A DNA stretch of 64,000 bases from assembly GCF_022549785.1 (NCBI RefSeq), contig NZ_JAKZGO010000019.1, forward strand, positions 1 to 64,000, given 5' to 3'. The notes beneath the pieces were generated by a model. That model ran no database searches, was not told the origin of the DNA, and saw only the letters and a program-made list of their open reading frames with translations. Each line of letters begins with the position of its first letter. Position 1 is the first letter of the stretch. Made by a program: the position numbers and the translations under genes. Shown in pieces: positions 35,214 to 43,836 of the stretch. This DNA is from Belliella alkalica. GTDB taxonomy: Bacteria; Bacteroidota; Bacteroidia; Cytophagales; Cyclobacteriaceae.

Positions 35214-37454
35214 ATGAAAAATTTAATCTGTATAGTCTTCCTGTGTGGCTTACACTCCTGTATTCAACTAAGCGGCAACGAATTGGAGGGTAAATCCCAG
35301 ACCTTTTATGAAGATGAAATTTTCCTTCAGGATTATGCCATCAAGTATCATTATGATGGAAAAGAAAATCCCAAAGCGCTAGCACGGGAAAGAAACGGGA
35401 ATATTCAGGTGCTGGCGGAAACAAAAATTCTCAGTGCTGTGAACGGAGAGTTTTTGGCTCCCGGAAAACTGGTTGCCAACAATTATTACCTGCCCATGTC
35501 AGCCAATCAGATCATAGCAATTTCCTCTTATGATTCCCAAGTCTTCTATCTTGATTCGCAGGCTATTTTCTCAAATGGCTATGCTGGCAGTGTGTATATA
35601 AACCACCAAATGAAAAACCCCACCGCCTTTGTCGTAGGGAAGTATTTCAACTTTTGCGTCGCTGAGGAAAATAGGGTCAGATTGATCACTGAAGGTATAG
35701 AAAGCTGGGAGCTAATCCTTCCCGATGGCCAAAAAGTCCTGCAATTGAAATACCATCCCGGTACCAACAGTTTTTGGGCATTAAGCATAAAAAATCTCTA
35801 CAGGCTAGACTTTGAAGCTCAAAAAGCTGTAAGCTTTGCCATGGCAGATGGCTTCACCTCTTTCGACTTGGATTCAAATGGAGACCGGGTATTGATAGGT
35901 TCAGAAAATGGATATTGCGAAATACCTCTAAATTCATCGGAAAAGGAAATAATATGGCAACGCAAAATCCCATGGACGGAAATTACCACAGTGTCCTTTT
36001 CCGCAGAAAAATTATGGTTGGGAACGACCAAGGGTGTATTCAGTGTGTCCAACAACAAAGAAGGAACGAAGTCGGAAATCTCATACTATTTCGGAGAAAG
36101 GTGGATTTTGGGTGATAGCGTAGTTGCTATCAATACCGAAAAAGAGCATGAAATTCTAATCCTTACAGAGGCAGGACTATCCAAAATCACTTTCGAGGAG
36201 ATGACTTTAGCCCAAAAAGCACAGTTCTACGAAAAGCAGGTACAAGAAAGGCATATTCGATATGGATTCAATTCGGATTTATTGCTTTATGAAAAAGGAA
36301 ACATCCATAATGCGCGTCTGAAGGATTCGGACAACGATGGTTTATGGACAGCCATGTATTTGGGGGGACAGGCTTTCAGATATGCGGCTTCCAAAGATCC
36401 TGAGGCATTACAGAATTGCAAAGAATCCCTTTTGGCTATGGAAAGGCTGTATTCCATCAACCAAGTGCCTGGTTTCCCCTCACGTTCTTATGAAAGGAGT
36501 GGCTACATCAGTCAAATGTCTGATCCTGAAAGGTGGCAACATTCCGAAATCCCGGGATGGGATTGGAAGGCAACCACCAGCAGCGACGAGGCAATTGGGC
36601 ACATCTTTGCGTTTGGTGTTTTGGCCGAAATAGTGGATGATTCTTGGGTTAAATCCAAATCCATAGCGCTGATTGACACCTTGATGACACATATCGTGGA
36701 AAATGACTTCTACTTGATTGATTATGACCAGAAACCTACTTTGTGGGGTAAGTGGAATCCCGAATATGTCAACGGTTTCCCTGAACAGGTTGGGGACAGA
36801 AAGCTCAATTCCTCAAATATCATCGCCATGCTACAGACTGCATATTATTTTACTCAAAAAGAGGTATACAGGGAAAAGGCTTTTGAACTGATGGAAAGAC
36901 ATGGGTATTTGGAAAATCTCTTAAGGCCTATGGATCAAATTGGACGTGCTGAAAACGGGGATGACCAGTGGGCTGACCTCCTATCTCAGGCTTGGAACCA
37001 TTCTGATGATGAAATGTATTTTTTGGGTTATTGGGGTCTTTACAGATATGCTTTCAATGACACCCTAAAAATACAATACAAAAAAGCAATCCTCGACCAC
37101 TGGGAGGCTGAAAGACCCGAAAAAGATGCATTGTGGAATATTTTTACCGCAATGGTGCAGCCTAAAAACTTTGATTTGCAGGAATCAATTTGGTTCTTAA
37201 AAAAACACCCTATGGATCTTATCAGTTGGAATGTGGGCAACAGCCATAGAAAGGACATCATCCGTGTCCAAGACAATTTCAGAAAGCAAAGTACAGAGGT
37301 TGTTTTACCACCTTCGGAAACAGTTGTTGCAAAACACAATTCCAACCGGTTCAGGCTGGATGGTGGAAATGATGGAATGTCTGAGTATAGTGCTGGAGAT
37401 ATTTGGTTGCTCCCCTATTGGATGGGCAGATACCTGGGACTTATAGGAGAATGA
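35214..37454 (+). CDS. Lipoprotein with propeller-like N-half and alpha-toroid-like C-half
   Basis: 746 residues from ATG 35214; the TTG at 35211 is less likely. The signal ends LHSC. Residues about 60-340 form repeated strand patterns ending in W/F-G-T-x-G (LWLGTTKGVFSV), as in propeller sensor domains. Residues about 365-740 are helical with DSDNDGLWTAMYLGGQAFRY, GWDWKATTSSDEAIGHIFAF and WNHSDDEMYFLGYWGLYRYA, reminiscent of (alpha/alpha)6 hydrolases. I cannot name a family. Co-transcription with a deacetylase suggests glycan processing. Confidence 0.75.
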   Translation: MKNLICIVFLCGLHSCIQLSGNELEGKSQTFYEDEIFLQDYAIKYHYDGKENPKALARERNGNIQVLAETKILSAVNGEFLAPGKLVANNYYLPMSANQIIAISSYDSQVFYLDSQAIFSNGYAGSVYINHQMKNPTAFVVGKYFNFCVAEENRVRLITEGIESWELILPDGQKVLQLKYHPGTNSFWALSIKNLYRLDFEAQKAVSFAMADGFTSFDLDSNGDRVLIGSENGYCEIPLNSSEKEIIWQRKIPWTEITTVSFSAEKLWLGTTKGVFSVSNNKEGTKSEISYYFGERWILGDSVVAINTEKEHEILILTEAGLSKITFEEMTLAQKAQFYEKQVQERHIRYGFNSDLLLYEKGNIHNARLKDSDNDGLWTAMYLGGQAFRYAASKDPEALQNCKESLLAMERLYSINQVPGFPSRSYERSGYISQMSDPERWQHSEIPGWDWKATTSSDEAIGHIFAFGVLAEIVDDSWVKSKSIALIDTLMTHIVENDFYLIDYDQKPTLWGKWNPEYVNGFPEQVGDRKLNSSNIIAMLQTAYYFTQKEVYREKAFELMERHGYLENLLRPMDQIGRAENGDDQWADLLSQAWNHSDDEMYFLGYWGLYRYAFNDTLKIQYKKAILDHWEAERPEKDALWNIFTAMVQPKNFDLQESIWFLKKHPMDLISWNVGNSHRKDIIRVQDNFRKQSTEVVLPPSETVVAKHNSNRFRLDGGNDGMSEYSAGDIWLLPYWMGRYLGLIGE

Positions 37455-37477
37455 CTTTTTACCCAAAACCACAAATT

Positions 37478-37506
37478 GGCAGTCTATGAAAATAGGCTGC
37501 CTTTTT
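37478..37506 (+). terminator. Rho-independent terminator of the deacetylase operon
   Basis: Arms GGCAGTCTAT (37478-37487) and ATAGGCTGCC (37492-37501), one G-U pair, GAAA tetraloop, five T. It starts 23 bases after the stop. Confidence 0.85.
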
Positions 37507-37910
37507 CTATTTCATGTATTCCCCTTTTCTTAACGGTAGCCAAACGAATTGAAATTTTTAAGCCACTTGATGCACCTTGAACCAATCAACCAATAACCCT
37601 TGTATGCCCCAGCACGAACAGGTATGGTGTAAAAAAAGATCATCGCATGATTTTATCGGGAAATTCAACTGCTGGTGAAATTGCGGAGGTCTTTATGTTA
37701 TTTAAATCCCCCAAACCATCAAGGAAAACATATTATTTTTCAGTTAACCCATCCTCCAAAAACCCTTTCAATTTTAAGGAATCATTCTCTGGGAATTATT
37801 TAATTGTTACCTCTAATATTTTCGCAATATGAGGATAATTATACGTGAAATGCGTTAAAATTCAGGGGTTTTATATCAAAATTTCATCTATCAAATTCAA
37901 TCCTACAGCT
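37507..37910. other. Intergenic region before the orphan sigma gene
   Basis: About 400 AT-rich bases. The frame open from 37845 adds 22 residues before the better start at 37911. A 61-codon frame at 37647-37832 lacks protein character. No clear promoter box was found. Confidence 0.5.
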
Positions 37911-38444
37911 ATGACACCCCTTGATAATGAAACTTTCGAGCAATTTAAATCCGGAAATAAGCAAGCCATTGAAAAGGTTTACAAAATCTATAAGGTTCCT
38001 GTTATGCGTTTTGTACAATCCTTCATAAAAGACAGGGAAGCGGCAGAGAACATATTCCATGAAGTATTTCTTAAAATATTCGACAAGAAGGATGCCTTAT
38101 CCTTGGAAGCTGGATTTCAATCGTATTTGTTTACCATTACCAAAAATGAGGTATTCGATTATTTCAAAAAGCTAAAATCAGATTCAAAGAAAAAAGAAGC
38201 CTATTGGTTGGCCCATTATGGACAAGAGGAATCTACCTTTGAAGAAGGCTCTCAGGAAGATCTTTATGTGAAATTGGAAAGTGCCGTTAAGTGCTTGTCA
38301 GCAAAAAAAAGAAAAATCTTGGAGCTAAGCTATTTTGAAAACCTTTCCTACTATGAAATTTCAGAAAGACTGGATATTTCAAAGAATACCGTCAAAAACC
38401 AATTGGTAAAGGCAAGATCGATTTTAAAGAGTCATGTTTTATGA
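37911..38444 (+). CDS. Orphan ECF RNA polymerase sigma factor
   Basis: 177 residues from MTPLDNETFEQFKSG. Region 2: IYKVPVMRFVQSFIKDREAA, ENIFHEVFLKIFDKKDALSL and a FTITKNEVFDYFKK helix. Region 4: KKRKILELSYFENLSYYEIS, ERLDISKNTVKNQLVKARSI. No anti-sigma gene is adjacent; the next gene is a phosphoesterase. The only FecR-N-like candidate in the neighbourhood is the 63-residue gene at 30039-30230. Confidence 0.9.
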   Translation: MTPLDNETFEQFKSGNKQAIEKVYKIYKVPVMRFVQSFIKDREAAENIFHEVFLKIFDKKDALSLEAGFQSYLFTITKNEVFDYFKKLKSDSKKKEAYWLAHYGQEESTFEEGSQEDLYVKLESAVKCLSAKKRKILELSYFENLSYYEISERLDISKNTVKNQLVKARSILKSHVL

Positions 38445-38521
38445 CAAATGCAAACACATAATTACCTTATAATCTTAACGCGGATGAATATCCAACAATT
38501 AAATAAAAATTGACAAGAAAA

Positions 38522-39871
38522 ATGAAATATCATCAACTATTAATTCTACTTTCCATCATTTCATTCTTTAAAATACAGGGGGTAATTGCCCAGAGTATTT
38601 TACCAACCTCTACACCTGACAGGATCACCCTCCATTTGGGGGAGGATCCTGAAACTGCTTTTTCGGTTGGTTTTAGAACTTCCATCGAAGTCGAAGAGGC
38701 TTTTATCGAAATCAGTCCGGAAAACAACAGTCCCGAATTTGATGAACAAATCCTCAAAAAGAAAGCTGACAGAAAAATGTTGGATTCAGATGGGGTTGAG
38801 GCACATTACTTCTCGGTAAATGTCACAGGACTGGATCCTGGGAAACTATATGTCTACCGGGTAGGGAGTGAAGATGCATGGAGTGAATGGATTCAGGTGA
38901 GCACAGCATCCAAAAACATGGAAGCGTTTTCCTTTATCTACCTGGGGGATATCCAAAACGGAATTAAATCCCTGGCTTCAAGAGTGGTAAGAAAAAGCTT
39001 GATGCATCAGCCTACAGCCTCGTTTATGCTCTATGCAGGTGATTTGATCAACAGGACCCACAACGACCATGAATGGGGTGAATGGTATGGGACGGGAGGC
39101 TGGGCGCATGCACAGATCCCTATATTGGCAACCCCAGGAAACCATGAATACACACGGGACGAGCAAAGGAATCTTCAATTGGACAATCATTGGGACAAGC
39201 AGTTCTGTTTCCCGAAGAATGGCCCCATCCCCCACCAATCCTCTGTCTATTACCAAGACTTTGGCAATATGCAGATCATCTGTCTGGACTCCCAGTTGAT
39301 TATGCTGGACTCTGTTTCCAGACATGTCCAAAGAGACTGGTTGGAGGAAATTTTGAAAAACACTCAAAACCAATGGAAAGTAGTGCTGATGCATCACCCT
39401 GTATATTCAGTGAGTGATAAAAGGGACAACCCAATATTAAGGGAGCTGTTTCAACCCTTGTTTGAAAAATACAAAGTCGACATCGTATTCCAGGGACACG
39501 ACCATACCTATGGAAGGGGCTTTAAACCAGATATCCCCGAAGGAGCATCCAAAGGCCCTATGTATGTGGTTTCTGTAGCAGGCCCAAAAATGTATACCCC
39601 TTCATTGGATCGTTGGATGGAAAGGGCTGGTGCCAATATTCAACTATATCAGATCATCAGCATCAACAAAAATCAGTTGCAATACGAGAGTTTCACAGCA
39701 GATGGCAAAAAGTATGATGGTTTTGATTTGATAAAGAATACAAATGGAAACAAATTTAAAGAACATGAGAACTTGGATCCTGAAAGCACACGACTGCCAA
39801 AAGGCAGGTTGGAAAAATTAAGCCCAGAAGAAATCGCTACATACAATAGGATATACAACACCAATTATTAA
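38522..39871 (+). CDS. Exported purple-acid-phosphatase-like phosphoesterase
   Basis: 449 residues from ATG 38522 with a signal peptide ending VIAQ. An Fn3-like purple acid phosphatase N-domain covers about 25-125 (DRITLHLGEDPETAFSVGFR, VTGLDPGKLYVYRVG). The metallophosphatase core has IYLGDIQNG near 143, YAGDLINRTH near 173, PGNHEYTRD near 205, MHHPVYS near 289 and GHDHTYGRG near 326, so all seven ligands are plausible. Purple acid phosphatases release phosphate from organic monoesters. It is the second enzyme of this type in the locus. Confidence 0.9.
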   Translation: MKYHQLLILLSIISFFKIQGVIAQSILPTSTPDRITLHLGEDPETAFSVGFRTSIEVEEAFIEISPENNSPEFDEQILKKKADRKMLDSDGVEAHYFSVNVTGLDPGKLYVYRVGSEDAWSEWIQVSTASKNMEAFSFIYLGDIQNGIKSLASRVVRKSLMHQPTASFMLYAGDLINRTHNDHEWGEWYGTGGWAHAQIPILATPGNHEYTRDEQRNLQLDNHWDKQFCFPKNGPIPHQSSVYYQDFGNMQIICLDSQLIMLDSVSRHVQRDWLEEILKNTQNQWKVVLMHHPVYSVSDKRDNPILRELFQPLFEKYKVDIVFQGHDHTYGRGFKPDIPEGASKGPMYVVSVAGPKMYTPSLDRWMERAGANIQLYQIISINKNQLQYESFTADGKKYDGFDLIKNTNGNKFKEHENLDPESTRLPKGRLEKLSPEEIATYNRIYNTNY

Positions 39872-39917
39872 CAGGGTTATCTATTCCATTGCCCTAAAAA
39901 ATCATATTCAAATTAAA

Positions 39918-39947
39918 CCATCCCCAATCCATTGGGAAAGGGGATGG
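39918..39947. terminator. Hairpin between convergent phosphatase and tra genes
   Basis: Arms CCATCCCC (39918-39925) and GGGGATGG (39940-39947). No long T-run on either side, so termination is plausible but weak. It lies in the 95-base gap between the phosphatase stop and the last gene of the transfer block. Confidence 0.4.
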
Positions 39948-39966
39948 ATTAAACCCAACTTCCAAT

Positions 39967-40767
39967 CTACACCCTCTTCCCCTTTCTTGCCTTGGGAGCT
40001 TTGGGACTGTTTGGAAGGTTGACAGCGACCTTGCTCTCTAGTTTTTCCTTATAGTTCAGGTCTTTTTTTTTTGACTCATCCATCCCGTTCCCCTCCTTGT
40101 TAAGCTTAAGGTCATTGGTCTTTACAGTCCTCATCTGTGCATCATAGACGTTTACCGACTTGAATTTGGGATTGGCCTCTATAAACATGATCTCTTCCTT
40201 TCCGTCTTTCTGCATCGTCACCGGATAGGTATTTCCCTTGGAGACTGCCTTTACCAACCATTCGGCTTTGTTCTCATCCTGCAATTCTTTGATGGGCAGG
40301 TTTCCCAATTCCTTTTTTAGGTCAAAGCCATAGTTTTCATGGTATTGGTTGAGTTTGAAATTCCCGTTTTCCTCTTTCTGGGAAAGATCGAGCTGTAGCC
40401 AAGCCTTGTAAGGTTCATTTTCTGAATTCAAGAGACTTTTCTCCACAGACCTACCTTCCAACAGATTATATGCTTCCTTTGCCGTAACCCCTTGGTTTTG
40501 GTAGAATGTATGTTCTTTCATTGGAATGGCGGGGTTGATGTTGTGGAGCATGACCTCCATTTTGTTGAAGAAATACCTTTCATTCTGGTTTGACTTTTTG
40601 AAATGCAGGTTGAAATCCATGTTCTTTTCCTCAAAATTCAACTTGATTGGCAACTGGAAGCCTTCGTTGCCTGCCTTGATCTGCTTTTCCAAATCTGCGT
40701 TGAGTTTGTCCTCAAATCCTGAGTACTTCAAACGCTCTTTTAGATAATCCAAATTTTCCTGATCCAT
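39967..40767 (-). CDS. Conserved conjugative-element protein of unknown function
   Basis: 266 residues, highly charged, no signal peptide or membrane helix. Starts MDQENLDYLKERLKYSGFED and has FNLHFKKSNQNERYFFNKME near 55 and HTFYQNQGVTAKEAYNLLEG near 85. The C-terminus is basic and Pro/Lys-rich (KAPKARKGKRV). Proteins with this start are seen in Bacteroidota integrative elements near DUF3945/topoisomerase genes. It follows traN by 12 bases, so it belongs to the transfer operon. Function unknown. Confidence 0.65.
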   Translation of the reverse strand: MDQENLDYLKERLKYSGFEDKLNADLEKQIKAGNEGFQLPIKLNFEEKNMDFNLHFKKSNQNERYFFNKMEVMLHNINPAIPMKEHTFYQNQGVTAKEAYNLLEGRSVEKSLLNSENEPYKAWLQLDLSQKEENGNFKLNQYHENYGFDLKKELGNLPIKELQDENKAEWLVKAVSKGNTYPVTMQKDGKEEIMFIEANPKFKSVNVYDAQMRTVKTNDLKLNKEGNGMDESKKKDLNYKEKLESKVAVNLPNSPKAPKARKGKRV

Positions 40768-40779
40768 TTTCCTTATTGT

Positions 40780-41616
40780 TTATAATTGAACATGGGACAA
40801 GCTATCCGCTTTGAGCAGATGCTTGCCCTTTAATTTAATTGATATGACCCTGTCACCCTGTTTTTCAGACAATAACAGGTGCAAATGTTTCTTGTCGGCA
40901 ATGGTGAATTGGGGGAAAGCGAGTACAATCACTTTGGGGGATCCAAAATTTAAGTCGGTACCATTTTCAAAATAGCTGAAACGGTACTCCATTGCTTCCT
41001 CCCTGCTGCTTGTCCTTTTCACCTGTTTGCTGTCTTTCACCACTGCCTTAAGTTCTTTTATTTCAAAGGGGATCTGGGAATGGTTTTCGACGCCCAACTG
41101 AAAATAGAGCACCCCATCTTTCTGGAATATCCCCAAGAGGGATAAGCCCATCTTGTATTTGTTGGCCGTCTTTTTTGATTTGGCCTTCCTTCCCATAATC
41201 TGGTTCACACAATTGATAAAATCTGCCTTGCTGTGCGGAAAATCAAATTGCAGCGTATGCTGATCGGCAGATTCGATATAGTGGGTAGTCTTATATGGGT
41301 AGTCGGAATAGCGCACCTCAAATTGGTACAATACCCCCCTGTCGGTTACCACATGAAGGTTTGTGGCTGGAAAATGCCTTTCACCCCCCTTAATTTTCAA
41401 GATGTTTCCTGCCACATCGTCTTTTTGTGCGAGCAGTGCCTTGTGTCCCCTGTCAATAGAGAGCACGTTTCCGGGAAACACCAGTACCGTAGTTTTATCC
41501 CAGGTCACCTCAAGCTGATATGGGCCATGGATTTCCGTACCTTGTGCACAAACCATGTTTGCCAAAAGAAGACAAACGAAGGTGAATAAACCGGATAGAT
41601 ATTTTCTTCTTTTCAT
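40780..41616 (-). CDS. traN: Conjugative transposon protein TraN
   Basis: 278 residues with a signal peptide ending VCAQ. The pattern LEVTWDKTTVLVFPGNVLSI, DRGHKALLAQ and GVLYQFEVRYSDYPYKTTHY is typical of the Bacteroidales TraN family (DUF4138), a VirB9-like outer-membrane component of the mating pore. It starts 5 bases after traM. TraN is the last canonical tra gene here; traO, traP and traQ are not present downstream. Confidence 0.88.
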   Translation of the reverse strand: MKRRKYLSGLFTFVCLLLANMVCAQGTEIHGPYQLEVTWDKTTVLVFPGNVLSIDRGHKALLAQKDDVAGNILKIKGGERHFPATNLHVVTDRGVLYQFEVRYSDYPYKTTHYIESADQHTLQFDFPHSKADFINCVNQIMGRKAKSKKTANKYKMGLSLLGIFQKDGVLYFQLGVENHSQIPFEIKELKAVVKDSKQVKRTSSREEAMEYRFSYFENGTDLNFGSPKVIVLAFPQFTIADKKHLHLLLSEKQGDRVISIKLKGKHLLKADSLSHVQL

Positions 41617-41621
41617 AACTA

Positions 41622-42857
41622 TCAGGCTTTATCTACCAAAAGGATGGGATGGCCGTGTTTGACATTCACCTTTTTGAGTCTGGTTTTCTTACCAAGAAAT
41701 CCCCTTGCCGTTTCCACGCCTGTTGCGGCAAGCTGGGCCTGAAGCGTAAAACCTGCTTGTACGGGATTGTACCCCTGAAGTCCCTGGGCCATGCCTTCTT
41801 TGGAGGCGTCCCGTCCGATTGCCCCTGGGATGGCTATACCTGGCAAGGCATCCATCCCATAGACTTCCATCTTTACAGGCAGCAGGTGGTTGTCATGCCT
41901 GATATGTGCAATTTGGATCCTGAGCCTTTCCCCATCCAATTGGCAGACGCCATGGATTTCTGCCCCTTGGCCGAATTGGATACCGTTGATTTCAATTGGC
42001 TTGGTTAGTTTGAGCATCAGGCTGTTTCCCGAAACCACCTGTTTGTCTTCCCCCACGACAGCAGGAAAGGATTCAGGAATGGGCACTTCCATCCCTACTG
42101 CGCTGGAAAGGCCATAAAAACCATTTCTTTCCTCTTCCGCCCCATTAAATTGACCATTGTTGAAATCTTCCGAATTTTGCTTTACTGAAAAGGCGGAACG
42201 CACTTCCTCTCTGGTTTTTTCAAGGTTGGGTATGTATCGATCCGGATATTGTAGTGCCAGGACTTTATCCATCAAACCTTCCAACTGCATCAGTTCTGGA
42301 TCGGGTTGTCCATGCCTTTCCTGCATGCGTTGCATCAGGTATTCGAGCCTGTCTATTTCTTCATTGACGGAAGCTCTTTCCAATCCATAGCTTTGCTCGC
42401 TTCGCAGATAAGGGTCGGGGTTTTGTACTGCCTGAATTATTTGCCTATCATTTTCAGGTGGCAAAGCAACGGAAGGTTGTCTTTGTGTCAATTCCATGAT
42501 GTTTTGCAATTTTTCCTGCAACTGCTCCTCTTGGGCTTTAAGCTCATTTTCCCCATCTAGCATCAGGGTTACAGGTAAATTTTCCTCCGAGGTGATGGCT
42601 TTGGTATATGGGTCAAGCCTTTTTGCCTCCCTCTCCTTTCGCTCTTTGAGCTGTTCAAGCTCGTAGGTTTTCCATTTGTTGAGTGCTGTTTGATCAAGCA
42701 TCACATCTGGCAGGTTGCTGTTGATTCCAAGGTATTCCTGTTCAGCCTCCAATTGCTGTCCCTTGAAGAAAGTCATCCCCAAAAGCAATAGGGGAATGAC
42801 CACTACGGGCATGAATAGGAGCATCATTTTCTGTGGGTTTACTTTTTGTTTTTCCAT
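41622..42857 (-). CDS. traM: Conjugative transposon protein TraM (VirB10-like)
   Basis: 411 residues. One N-terminal membrane helix at about 12-28 (MMLLFMPVVVIPLLLLGMTF), a long charged coiled-coil-like linker (about 60-215), and the C-terminal TraM domain starting near 255 (FPAVVGEDKQVVSGNSLMLK, GAEIHGVCQLDGERL, ALPGIAIPGAIGRDASKEGM). It is the VirB10-like inner-to-outer membrane bridge. It overlaps the small upstream gene by 19 bases. Confidence 0.9.
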   Translation of the reverse strand: MEKQKVNPQKMMLLFMPVVVIPLLLLGMTFFKGQQLEAEQEYLGINSNLPDVMLDQTALNKWKTYELEQLKERKEREAKRLDPYTKAITSEENLPVTLMLDGENELKAQEEQLQEKLQNIMELTQRQPSVALPPENDRQIIQAVQNPDPYLRSEQSYGLERASVNEEIDRLEYLMQRMQERHGQPDPELMQLEGLMDKVLALQYPDRYIPNLEKTREEVRSAFSVKQNSEDFNNGQFNGAEEERNGFYGLSSAVGMEVPIPESFPAVVGEDKQVVSGNSLMLKLTKPIEINGIQFGQGAEIHGVCQLDGERLRIQIAHIRHDNHLLPVKMEVYGMDALPGIAIPGAIGRDASKEGMAQGLQGYNPVQAGFTLQAQLAATGVETARGFLGKKTRLKKVNVKHGHPILLVDKA

Positions 42858-43201
42858 GATTGTTTTGTTTTTGGTTGTGAATAAATTTTTAGCTGAAGTG
42901 AGTCCACCACTGGACTGGGAAGGTTGCCTTGGGGAGGTACGGCAAGCGTCTGAACTCTTCCCTCCTTTCTTGCCGGAATTGCTTCCCCGCTCCTATTTTG
43001 TTCAAAAACAGAGACAGCTAACAAGGTGGCAAAGCCTGCGAAAATGAGGACGCAGACTATTTTACGTTCCATTTCGGTCAACCTGCTCTCCATGTTTTTC
43101 AGGCAGTGCACTAGCCTGTCTGACATCTGTGTTTGATAAAAGCCAAATACTTCGGATAGGGAAACTTTTGTTTGGAGTACTTCTTTGTCGGTTTTTTCCA
43201 T
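42839..43201 (-). CDS. Small membrane protein in the TraL position
   Basis: 120 residues from ATG 43201. Earlier starts would overlap traK by up to 53 bases. It has one membrane helix near 50-68 (IVCVLIFAGFATLLAVSVF) and a soluble C-terminus. It lies between traK and traM, where CTnDOT-type elements encode TraL. The sequence is too generic to prove homology. It is translationally linked to traM by overlap. Confidence 0.65.
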   Translation of the reverse strand: MEKTDKEVLQTKVSLSEVFGFYQTQMSDRLVHCLKNMESRLTEMERKIVCVLIFAGFATLLAVSVFEQNRSGEAIPARKEGRVQTLAVPPQGNLPSPVVDSLQLKIYSQPKTKQSWKNKK

Positions 43202-43205
43202 GGCT

Positions 43206-43832
43206 TTATCTTTTGGTGACTTTGATATCATTGTTCTGAATGGTTTCCCATTGTTCAATTAGAAATCCATGGGGATTGTGTTCTGAGCGCCTGACTTCCC
43301 GAAGCCTTCCACGCGTGACCAGTACCCGGATCACCTCAGAGGTAGTCCTGACTATTTTTTGTTTACCATAGTAGGTAAAGCTATAGGGGTGGCTTGCCAT
43401 GTTTAGGCTCAGAGAATCCATCTCTATATCCTGGGAGACATTGCCTGCGAGCAGTTGGTTGTAAAAACCTTTTTCATGAAGGTTGTCATAGGCTTTTTTG
43501 GCCGATTGGTCTGCCAGGTAGAGGGCCTGTTGGATCTGTCTGTTGATCAGTTCCTCATCGGGTGCAAGGCTGAAAAAGTAATGGTGGAACATCCTTACAT
43601 GGTTTTTTGCCTCTACCGACAGTTGTGACTGCCTGTTGCTGGAAACCGCCTGCAGGACCTGGTCGTGGGCAAGCAGGTAGATCTGCTCGTTGTTTTCCCT
43701 GATTTCATATCTGTGGTAGGCAAAGATGATGGCAACCATCAGAAATGCTGCTATGCAAACGAGCAAGGCAAAACCCCTTACCATCTTAAAGGCTGTATTG
43801 ATATTGCTGAGTTGTTTGATGGGTCTGTCCAT
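43206..43832 (-). CDS. traK: Conjugative transposon protein TraK (VirB8/VirB5-like)
   Basis: 208 residues, one N-terminal membrane helix at about 18-42 (MVRGFALLVCIAAFLMVAII), then a periplasmic domain with SAKKAYDNLHEKGFYNQLLA and FTYYGKQKIVRTTSEVIRVL. This matches the Bacteroidales TraK family. It begins 4 bases after traJ stops. Part of the inner-membrane transfer complex. Confidence 0.88.
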   Translation of the reverse strand: MDRPIKQLSNINTAFKMVRGFALLVCIAAFLMVAIIFAYHRYEIRENNEQIYLLAHDQVLQAVSSNRQSQLSVEAKNHVRMFHHYFFSLAPDEELINRQIQQALYLADQSAKKAYDNLHEKGFYNQLLAGNVSQDIEMDSLSLNMASHPYSFTYYGKQKIVRTTSEVIRVLVTRGRLREVRRSEHNPHGFLIEQWETIQNNDIKVTKR

Positions 43833-43836
43833 GGTT

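Noticed and set aside
37647-37832. 61-codon plus-strand frame before the orphan sigma
   Set aside because: No domain, no conserved pattern; within a promoter-type region.
39967-40767. Considered as TraO
   Set aside because: TraO proteins are exported beta-barrel-like; this one is soluble, charged and lacks a signal peptide.
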